Below are positions 40,590 through 46,925 of a stretch of DNA of 46,925 bases, in pieces. The DNA is from an uncultured Candidatus Saccharibacteria bacterium (GTDB taxonomy: Bacteria > Patescibacteriota > Saccharimonadia > Saccharimonadales > Saccharimonadaceae). A program made the translations under genes and the position numbers. Within the stretch, counting starts at the first letter, position 1. Each line of letters begins with the position of its first letter. The stretch spans positions 1 to 46,925 of the forward strand of contig CALIXB010000015.1 in NCBI GenBank assembly GCA_938046775.1, given 5' to 3'. Below the pieces are notes generated by a model. It ran no database searches and had not been told where the DNA came from. It was given only the letters and a program-made list of their open reading frames with translations.

Positions 40590-43500
40590 ATGTCAATTGA
40601 TACTAATAGGTCAGAATTGCCGGCAGGAGTGCCGACAACTTATCACTATAAAGACCCTATGCTAAGTGGCGCGCAGCCAAAACCTCATGACAAGCCCTTG
40701 GTTGTAGCGGTTGTTGACCAGACACATGATGTTGAGGCGGCAGCTAAAGACTATGCGGAAGCTCGTCTAAGAGAAGAGTCTGAGACTGCCAGGGAAGCTG
40801 GCCGAATAAAGGGCTTTCTACATAGGATATGGAGAGGCGAGAACGGTATTGCCACCAAGTACTTTTTCAATAAATACGTTGAAGAAGCTAAGCAGCGTGC
40901 TGAAGAAGAAGGGTTAACTGCTTTATACACGGATAATGTTGCGTTACGTAATGCTGCTATGGGGGCGACTATTGCGCGCTTTACTTCTGAATACGACGAA
41001 TCTATACACGAGGCTGCTGGAGAGCGTCGAAAAGAGTTGGCTGAGGATTCACCGTTTGGCTTAGCGGTGAAGAAGCTGATTGAAAATTATGTCGAAGGCG
41101 ACAGTAAAGACTGGAGTGAGGAGGCTTTTAGGGAAGCGCAGTCCAGGATAGTGCGTCAATTAAATCAATATGGTGATGGCGACAATCTCATCGGCGAAGG
41201 TAAAGTCAGAATAGATAATATTTGGCAAATTGCTCAAGCGGTCAAAGAAAGCGTTGGTCATGGTGAAAGTCTTGATAATGTACTACAAGGCATGAAGATT
41301 TATACTGGCGAATCTCGTTCTGGGGTTCGTACCGAAGCTCATCAAAGCAAGATCGATAAAACTATTGAACGGTTACAAAAATCAAAAATAGGTTCGCTTG
41401 TTGGCCCTGAGACGGTAAGCTTGGGTGCAGCAATTGCTACTGGTATATTCCGAGTCGGGCGGGGGTCGCTAATGCGGGCTGCTGGCGTGACTGGCGTGCC
41501 TGGGCTGCTCGGTGGCGTGTTTGCTGGTATGCGTGAAAATAAGCGGCTTAAAGAAGAGCGTGCCATACATGCGCGGGAAGTCGCTCAGGGTCGGGAGTTT
41601 GAAGACAAAGGTCGACGTGCAGAAATCGAAAAAACTCGCTATGAAACAGTTGCCGCAAAGGAGCTGATTGGCTCATTAGAAGAGTTTATCGATAAGGAAG
41701 ACTTGTCTGCAGAAGAATTGCAACAGGGTTACGAATCAATTGTTAGTGCTATGGCTAGAATTCATGCTTCAGATAAATTACAGGCCGACTTTATTTCATA
41801 TTCAAGCGTGACGGAAGTTGAATCAGAGCGATTTAATTTAGATGTGGCAATAGCTAGAGCTAAAGTGAAGCTGGAAGGCAGGCTGGGAGATTTACCAGAG
41901 GCGCTCGTTGCAGATTTGGGTATTGATAAAGATGGTACGGTAGATGATGCGATATATAAATCCACAGATGTGCTTTATTCTCTAATGGATGATAGAAGTA
42001 AAAAAGATGAGGCCTTTAAGAAATTAAAGAGGCGACGCGTAGCAATGGCTGCGGCAACAGGAGCTGTGACTGGCTTTACGATTGGACTGGCTTCACAAGA
42101 GGCTTTGGCATTCTTTGATTCTGGGTACGACGGACTGCTTGAAAATGCCCTTACGGGCGAAGGCGGGGGCGATAGGCAAACTTTGCTAGCGGGTATATTT
42201 AATGGCGAGAGTTATAGTTCTGAGGCTGTCGTGAGTGCTGGAGATTATACCTCATACGATGTAGGTGGTAGTCAAGGAAGTATCAATTTACCAGATAATT
42301 ATCAATTGGCATACAATCCTGACGGAACAGCAAATATCATTGATCCAAACGGTAGTATTTTTGCTGAGAATATTTCGTTTGAGGCTGGCGGGTCTTTATC
42401 TCAAGCTGCGCAGGAGCTGCTACAAGAAAAGGGTGCTATCGTGGAAGATCTTTCTACGTTAGTAAGTAGCCAAGAGTCTACTGTGCAAGATCTAGCTATT
42501 GATGAATATTTAGACCATCATCATTCTGAGCTGACGAATATTACTCGAGATTTTTGGTATGACAATGATACCGCCAGTGTTTTTGATAATAATGAACTGG
42601 GACTCCACTGGGGAAGTCAAGGTGATGATGGCTCTATTCGGCTATCGATTTCTAACATGACGGATTATGGATCTTATCATGGGCTTGATGGCACTTCATG
42701 GTCTGATGAAGCTCAGGGTGGAACACTGAAATTTGCCGTGTCCGCCTCAATAGACACCCAAGACAGAGTATTCATGGTTGATATCGCCCCAGATGGAATT
42801 ATAGATATCCCATCCGATAGTCCAGTGGCAAATCTTTTTTCCGTTGATGAATATGGTCAAGTAGAATTTAACGGTGCATACGGCGAAGTTGTTGCAATTC
42901 AAGACGTGGACGCGGACGGAATAACCCATGTGGCTCCACTGGCGACTATGGAGGGTAATAACTCTATCTCAACCATCTCAACTACAGTCGAAGTCTTGAC
43001 AGATAAGAATGTCCCCAAGTTCCAAATAACACCCCCACCGATAGAGACGATAGTTAATGCGACTCAGGCTGTAGAGGGCTTTGGTGGGCCGGCGGTGGTG
43101 TTGAGGAGACCGCTGGAAAATATAGCAAGAAGGCGACCTGGTTATTATAATCGATACCAATACCGCAACGGATACGAAGAACAGCGCGAATCTCAGCTTG
43201 AGGATATTTCTCCAAGGCTAAGAAGGGATAGTAATGCCAACTTGGAGCTAGGCGAAGAGACGGCACGGTACAAGCAGTGGTTGGCGAATACTAGAGGGTC
43301 TGACTATGTTAGTCAAATTGAACGGGGAGTTAACAATTCTACGGAGTTACAACAAGCCTCAGGGGATATTGATTTTGTTGCGACAATACCCGTGGCTGCT
43401 GTCAGCGAATCGGAGAATATCTACAATACCCTAAGGCTCTTCGCTCAACAAGATAATGATGATATTGAGAAGTCTCTGATTCTATTGAACGTAAACTGGC

Positions 43501-44684
43501 TAGACGAGGCAAGATCTGATCCAGAAAAGGCTGCGAATATACTCAGGACTATGGCTGAAATTGATCGAGCACGTAAAGACTTTCCTCATTTGAGGATTGC
43601 TACTATTGAGCGTGAGTACAACCGAGAATCTGTAGAAAGAACTGGCGGAGTAATTGGTTACGTGGCACAAGACTTACAAAGTGCGGCGTTACTATGGCTG
43701 CAGCAGCAAATTGAGAACGGAAAAAGATCTCCTTCTCAAGACGCTATCATACAGCGATATGACGCCGATATCAGAGGAATATCTAAGCATGCATGGCGAG
43801 ATATCAGACGTGCTTCCTCTAAATATCCAGAGACGGATATATTTAAGGGGGTAACGAGGTTCGGTACTGGTCAATATGAAAAATATCCAGGCTTTGGACT
43901 GGTGGCAGAATTGGCGACGAACATTTCTGCTATTAGTGCTATAGAAGGAGGCGCACATACAGGTGGAGCGAACTTTGGCGTTAGGGCATCGACCCTTGCT
44001 GCTACTAATGGGGTTGGTGACGTGAGAGAATATTCAGGGGTTGCGTCTGATGATGTTCAGGTTGGGAGAAGAGTAGCTGCTGCTCGATCGGGACACTTTA
44101 TGAGGAGTAGCGATAGGCGCTACCGTAATTATAGCGAAAGTATCCCCGTAGATGTAAACAGGAGGGTCGGACGTCTCGTTGGCGGCTCGACCATAGACAC
44201 CGATGCCGAGAGATTCATTGGGAGATATAGAGATGGAGAGTGGTGGCAGAGCGTTTGGTCTGACGAGAATGGCTCGGGTGCGTTCTCTCGCGGTGCAGGT
44301 GGATATTCTCCGCGTACGTCCGGCGGTTCTAATCGTCAAAACAGACCAGAAAGGTTGTCTGCTAAGACGATAAAGGCTTTGGAGTTAAATATAAGTGAAG
44401 AATTATCTATTGTAAGTCCAGAAAACCAGCTTAGGGTGCTGTCGGTGTTATTCAAAAATACTCCTGGTGCCTATACATTAGAAGATACCGACGATGGCAA
44501 GGTTAAATTCAAATTGACAAAAGCCGGGCGTCAATATATCAAGAGATACTTAAGAGGAGACAAAAGAAATGGGCCGCCTTATGATTTACCTTTTGGAACG
44601 AGAAAGCGTAAACAGTTATACGGCGGGCCATATGAGGATAGCCGCGGACATAGACATGGTAGCGGAGCTTTGATATCAGCTTAA
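40590..44684 (+). CDS. Giant protein (1364 aa) with C-terminal GT-A glycosyltransferase-like domain
   Basis: Three parts. Residues 1-~480: long charged helices (AKDYAEARLREESETAREAG), interrupted by a Gly-rich hydrophobic stretch near 275-310. Around 488-515 a likely membrane or hairpin segment (VAMAAATGAVTGFTIGLA). Residues ~515-880: Gly/Asn/Asp/Ser-rich, beta-like. Residues ~920-1160 resemble a family 2 glycosyltransferase: FVATIPVAAVSESENIYNTL (N-terminal nucleotide strand), RYDADIRG with D-A-D at 1058-1060 (metal/sugar-nucleotide DxD), HTGGANFGVRASTLAA and ASDDVQVGRR (acceptor base ED-like box). The last ~130 residues are Arg/Gly-rich and basic. Domain assignment is by motif order only. 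No SD-perfect site; follows the 101-aa gene by 6 nt. Many AGA/AGG codons. Confidence 0.7.
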   Translation: MSIDTNRSELPAGVPTTYHYKDPMLSGAQPKPHDKPLVVAVVDQTHDVEAAAKDYAEARLREESETAREAGRIKGFLHRIWRGENGIATKYFFNKYVEEAKQRAEEEGLTALYTDNVALRNAAMGATIARFTSEYDESIHEAAGERRKELAEDSPFGLAVKKLIENYVEGDSKDWSEEAFREAQSRIVRQLNQYGDGDNLIGEGKVRIDNIWQIAQAVKESVGHGESLDNVLQGMKIYTGESRSGVRTEAHQSKIDKTIERLQKSKIGSLVGPETVSLGAAIATGIFRVGRGSLMRAAGVTGVPGLLGGVFAGMRENKRLKEERAIHAREVAQGREFEDKGRRAEIEKTRYETVAAKELIGSLEEFIDKEDLSAEELQQGYESIVSAMARIHASDKLQADFISYSSVTEVESERFNLDVAIARAKVKLEGRLGDLPEALVADLGIDKDGTVDDAIYKSTDVLYSLMDDRSKKDEAFKKLKRRRVAMAAATGAVTGFTIGLASQEALAFFDSGYDGLLENALTGEGGGDRQTLLAGIFNGESYSSEAVVSAGDYTSYDVGGSQGSINLPDNYQLAYNPDGTANIIDPNGSIFAENISFEAGGSLSQAAQELLQEKGAIVEDLSTLVSSQESTVQDLAIDEYLDHHHSELTNITRDFWYDNDTASVFDNNELGLHWGSQGDDGSIRLSISNMTDYGSYHGLDGTSWSDEAQGGTLKFAVSASIDTQDRVFMVDIAPDGIIDIPSDSPVANLFSVDEYGQVEFNGAYGEVVAIQDVDADGITHVAPLATMEGNNSISTISTTVEVLTDKNVPKFQITPPPIETIVNATQAVEGFGGPAVVLRRPLENIARRRPGYYNRYQYRNGYEEQRESQLEDISPRLRRDSNANLELGEETARYKQWLANTRGSDYVSQIERGVNNSTELQQASGDIDFVATIPVAAVSESENIYNTLRLFAQQDNDDIEKSLILLNVNWLDEARSDPEKAANILRTMAEIDRARKDFPHLRIATIEREYNRESVERTGGVIGYVAQDLQSAALLWLQQQIENGKRSPSQDAIIQRYDADIRGISKHAWRDIRRASSKYPETDIFKGVTRFGTGQYEKYPGFGLVAELATNISAISAIEGGAHTGGANFGVRASTLAATNGVGDVREYSGVASDDVQVGRRVAAARSGHFMRSSDRRYRNYSESIPVDVNRRVGRLVGGSTIDTDAERFIGRYRDGEWWQSVWSDENGSGAFSRGAGGYSPRTSGGSNRQNRPERLSAKTIKALELNISEELSIVSPENQLRVLSVLFKNTPGAYTLEDTDDGKVKFKLTKAGRQYIKRYLRGDKRNGPPYDLPFGTRKRKQLYGGPYEDSRGHRHGSGALISA

Positions 44685-44739
44685 ATTAGTTTTATTAGTT
44701 AAAGTTCATCAGTTAGAACAATAAAAGGAGGGCAAATTT

Positions 44740-45033
44740 ATGAACAGAGAAGAATTATTAGCATTGAGAGAGCAGGTTGTTGGTAGTGTAAAATCTCTAG
44801 CGATAGGAGCAAATGTTCCAGCCGAGGACAAGCTACCTATAATACTAGAACTAGCTCGCGGAGGCGACTCGGGATTATTGAAAGAGGCGTTTAAAATTGC
44901 GGGAGAAATTACAGAAGAGCCTATGAAGTTAAACGCTATGCTTGATGTAATCGCAGCGATTGACAGCAACTTAGCTAGTAGCGAAGAAGGTGATGTCAAC
45001 ACTAAAGCAGGATCTCCTAATATGACTGCCTAG
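44740..45033 (+). CDS. Small hypothetical protein, 97 aa
   Basis: Not recognised. Acidic and helical (MNREELLALREQVVGSVKSL, LKEAFKIAGEITEEP), no membrane helix, flexible C-terminus. Strong ribosome site AAAGGAGGG before ATG. It follows the giant gene by 55 nt without a visible terminator, so it probably belongs to that transcript. Just after its stop the promoter of the rplC unit begins. Confidence 0.65.
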   Translation: MNREELLALREQVVGSVKSLAIGANVPAEDKLPIILELARGGDSGLLKEAFKIAGEITEEPMKLNAMLDVIAAIDSNLASSEEGDVNTKAGSPNMTA

Positions 45034-45037
45034 GAAG

Positions 45038-45067
45038 TTGACTTTTATCATCATTTTGTGCTAGAAT
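45038..45067 (+). promoter_or_regulatory. Promoter of rplC-rplD-rplW-rplB
   Basis: TTGACT (45038-45043), 18-nt spacer, TAGAAT (45062-45067). It gives the downstream half of the S10 operon its own start. Confidence 0.65.
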
Positions 45068-45073
45068 AATGAA

Positions 45074-45216
45074 GTAATTTCTATTACGCGTAATATCAAC
45101 TGTTCTCCTTGATGAATGAGCAGGTCTGGCTATAGTTGAAGTGTTTGTCATGAACGCCTCACTCAGAAGCCAGAAACCGCACGTCATCAGGAGTATTTAA
45201 GTGGGAGTGAGGAAAA
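45074..45216 (+). promoter_or_regulatory. Leader of rplC, possible autoregulatory hairpin
   Basis: About 140 nt. TCTGGCT (45125-45131) pairs with AGCCAGA (45168-45174) around a 36-nt loop. Contains short ORFs (MNEQVWL; 45150-45200, 16 codons). In other bacteria an S10-operon leader binds L4; whether this one does is inference. Confidence 0.35.
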
Positions 45217-45831
45217 GTGAAAACACTTCTCGGTACCAAACTTGGTATGACCCAGCTCTTGGCTGAAGACGGCAAAGCCATTCCGGTGACGCTGATCCAA
45301 GCCGGCCCTGTCACCGTGACTCAGGTGAAGACTGTCGAAACCGACGGTTACAATGCGGTACAGGTCGCTTATGGAGAGGGTAAGAACCTGAGCAAGGCCG
45401 TGGCTGGACACGTCAAGCCAGCCCAAGTGACCCCGAAGCACATTCGGGAATTCCGCGTCGACGAGATCCCTGAGGGTATCAAAGTTGGCGATGAAATCAA
45501 CGTTTCCGCGTTCGAAGTCGGCGATTCTGTCGATGCGACCGGAACCAGCAAAGGTAAAGGTTTCGCTGGAACCATTAAACGCCACAACTTCAAGCGTCAC
45601 CGCAAGACGCACGGTGGTAAAGGTAATACTCGTAAGCCAGGTTCAATTGGCTCGATGTATCCACAAAAAGTGTTCAAGGGTAAGACGATGGCTGGCCACA
45701 TGGGTCACGAGCGTGTTACGGTCAAGAACCTGGAAGTGGCATATGTTGATCCAGAGACCAATCTGATCGGGGTGAAGGGCGCTGTGCCTGGACCACGAAA
45801 AGGGCTGATTATTTTAGGAGGTAACAAGTAA
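45217..45831 (+). CDS. rplC: Large subunit ribosomal protein uL3
   Basis: 204-aa L3, binding near the peptidyl-transferase centre. LLGTKLGMTQLL start, TGTSKGKGFAG, RHRKTHGGKGNTRKPGSIG and KGKTMAGHMGHERVT are diagnostic. Starts with GTG 45217 after GAGG. Its stop overlaps the rplD ATG by one base (TAATG). Confidence 0.98.
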   Translation: MKTLLGTKLGMTQLLAEDGKAIPVTLIQAGPVTVTQVKTVETDGYNAVQVAYGEGKNLSKAVAGHVKPAQVTPKHIREFRVDEIPEGIKVGDEINVSAFEVGDSVDATGTSKGKGFAGTIKRHNFKRHRKTHGGKGNTRKPGSIGSMYPQKVFKGKTMAGHMGHERVTVKNLEVAYVDPETNLIGVKGAVPGPRKGLIILGGNK

Positions 45832-46445
45832 TGGCTGAATCAACCAAACTTCCTAAAGACATTTTTGCTGTTGAAGTGCCAAATCACGAATTGTTGAAAT
45901 TGGCATATGACAGCTACCTAGCAAACGCCCGCCTAGCAAGCGCAACAACCAAGCAGCGTGGTGAAGTTTCCGGTGGTGGTAAAAAACCATGGAAGCAAAA
46001 GGGAACTGGTCGAGCACGTTTCGGTTCAACCCGTAACCCAATCTGGCGCGGTGGCGGTGTGGTCTTTGGCCCACGCGGTAATGAAAACTATACTAAGAAG
46101 CTCAGTAAGACTGCTAAGAGAGTGGCAGTTCGCCAAGCATTAACGTTAGCTAACGAGGCAAAGAAAATTTTAGTATCTGACCTCAAGGGCGGATTTACTG
46201 GTAAAACTAAAGATTTCGTAGCAGCTCTAGCCAAAGAAGGTATCGCAAACAAGCGGCGAGTTCTAATCGTGGTAGCGGCTTTTAAGTCAGAAGAAGCTTT
46301 CCGCGGCACTCGAAACTTGCAGAATGTTAAGGTGGTGAGTGCAACTCATTTGAATGTGTTTGATATCCTTAATGCTGACCATATTGTCATTGGGCCGAAG
46401 GCTGTGGAAGTGATTTCTCAGTGGCTCGGCAAGGAGGAAGCGTAA
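45831..46445 (+). CDS. rplD: Large subunit ribosomal protein uL4
   Basis: 204-aa L4, lining the exit tunnel and often the repressor of its own operon. QRGEVSGGGKKPWKQKGTGRAR is the tunnel loop (shown in part: KKPWKQKGTGRAR), followed by GGVVFGPRG. AGGAGG lies inside the end of rplC. One base after its stop rplW begins. Confidence 0.98.
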   Translation: MAESTKLPKDIFAVEVPNHELLKLAYDSYLANARLASATTKQRGEVSGGGKKPWKQKGTGRARFGSTRNPIWRGGGVVFGPRGNENYTKKLSKTAKRVAVRQALTLANEAKKILVSDLKGGFTGKTKDFVAALAKEGIANKRRVLIVVAAFKSEEAFRGTRNLQNVKVVSATHLNVFDILNADHIVIGPKAVEVISQWLGKEEA

Positions 46446-46446
46446 T

Positions 46447-46770
46447 ATGAAACAGATGACAATTATCCCACGCATCAGTGAGAAATCCTACGCTGAAAGT
46501 TTGAAAAATAATGTCTATACTTTCCGTGTGCCACTTAATTTGAATAAAAATGAGATCCGCTCGGCGGTTGAGCAACAATTTGGTGTCACTGTGGTGAACA
46601 TTAAAACGCTTGTTCAGGACGGTAAAACTGTTCGATTTAATCGTGGCAAGCACCGTTATCCTGGCAATACTAGCCGTAAGGACTGGAAGAAGGCTTACGT
46701 GACACTCAAGGACGGCGATAAATTGGACGTCTTTGATGCCGTAGAGCAGACGGAAGGAGAAGGAAAGTAA
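46447..46770 (+). CDS. rplW: Large subunit ribosomal protein uL23
   Basis: 107-aa L23 at the tunnel exit, docking site of trigger factor (gene at 5565). IIPRISEKSYAESL, NKNEIRSAVEQQFGV and VVNIKTLVQDGK are typical. AAGGAGG is at the end of rplD. The conserved trigger-factor-binding acidic residue lies in the SEKS/VEQQFG region. TAATG overlap with rplB. Confidence 0.97.
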   Translation: MKQMTIIPRISEKSYAESLKNNVYTFRVPLNLNKNEIRSAVEQQFGVTVVNIKTLVQDGKTVRFNRGKHRYPGNTSRKDWKKAYVTLKDGDKLDVFDAVEQTEGEGK

Positions 46771-46925
46771 TGCCAATTCAAGCTTACAACCCAACCACTC
46801 CTGCTCGCCGTGGCATGACGAGCCAGGACTTGTCGGATATCACGACAAGAAAACCGCTCAAAAGTCTGATCAAAGCCAAAAAGCAAAATGCCGGCCGCAA
46901 CAACCAAGGCCGCATCACCGTGCGT
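46770..46925 (+). CDS. rplB: Large subunit ribosomal protein uL2 (5' part)
   Basis: First 52 codons of L2, cut by the window end. PIQAYNPTTPARRGMT and RKPLKSL, then AGRNNQGRITVR fit the L2 N-terminus. Overlaps the rplW stop by one base; ribosome site GGAGAAGGAAAG. Confidence 0.95.
   Translation, partial: MPIQAYNPTTPARRGMTSQDLSDITTRKPLKSLIKAKKQNAGRNNQGRITVR

Noticed and set aside
1..46925. UGA recoding as in SR1/Gracilibacteria
   Set aside because: Several intact genes end in TGA at the expected length and no gene body needs UGA read through.
1..46925. CRISPR array, rRNA genes, insertion sequences with transposase
   Set aside because: No regularly spaced direct repeats, no rRNA-like stretch and no transposase motifs found on reading both strands.

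Overview
The window looks like chromosome of a small-genome, host-associated bacterium of the Candidate Phyla Radiation, most likely Saccharibacteria (TM7). That assignment is inference from the overall style: short spacers, many leaderless starts, a streamlined gene set, RNA polymerase subunits related to but divergent from actinobacterial ones, and several long proteins with no recognisable family. UGA is used as an ordinary stop (for example the gene at 904-2514 ends in TGA), so I see no recoding.

Layout. 1-830: scar of a mobile element, with a frameshifted tyrosine recombinase and a 5'-half tRNA-Leu(TAG) that keeps its own promoter. 904-2642: FAD-linked oxidase and an intact tRNA-Leu(CAG). 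2700-3540: unknown gene inside inverted repeats. 3540-7455: SpoU methyltransferase, then hisS behind a His-rich leader peptide and terminator, then tig-clpP. 7546-13673: HD-like protein and a thymidylate supply block (thyA, folA, dCTP deaminase, HIT protein, tmk). 13692-23874: rpoB-rpoC, an unknown 482-aa protein, a long structured leader, rpsL-rpsG. 23954-29177: yajQ, a membrane-anchored trypsin-like protease, fusA. 29244-36210: HD hydrolase and ThrE-type exporter, glgB, an unknown 563-aa protein, tgt. 36215-39405: tuf, a lipoprotein, L-lactate dehydrogenase. 39383-46925: rpsJ, then four non-ribosomal genes including one of 1364 codons, then rplC-rplD-rplW-rplB (cut by the window edge).

How it fits together. 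Transcription and translation dominate (RpoB/C, S12, S7, S10, L3, L4, L23, L2, EF-G, EF-Tu, HisRS, trigger factor, ClpP, Tgt, SpoU). A compact dTMP pathway and lactate fermentation complete the recognisable metabolism. Most genes are read from sigma70-like promoters, often with an extended -10 (TGnTATAAT), and many start codons lie 6-8 nt after the -10, so their mRNAs should be leaderless.

Most notable: (1) a complete-looking histidine attenuator in front of hisS; (2) an RpoC lacking all eight cysteines of its two zinc sites; (3) a 1364-aa protein with a glycosyltransferase-A-like C-terminal domain and three small companions, inserted between rpsJ and rplC; (4) a ~210-nt structured leader before rpsL.
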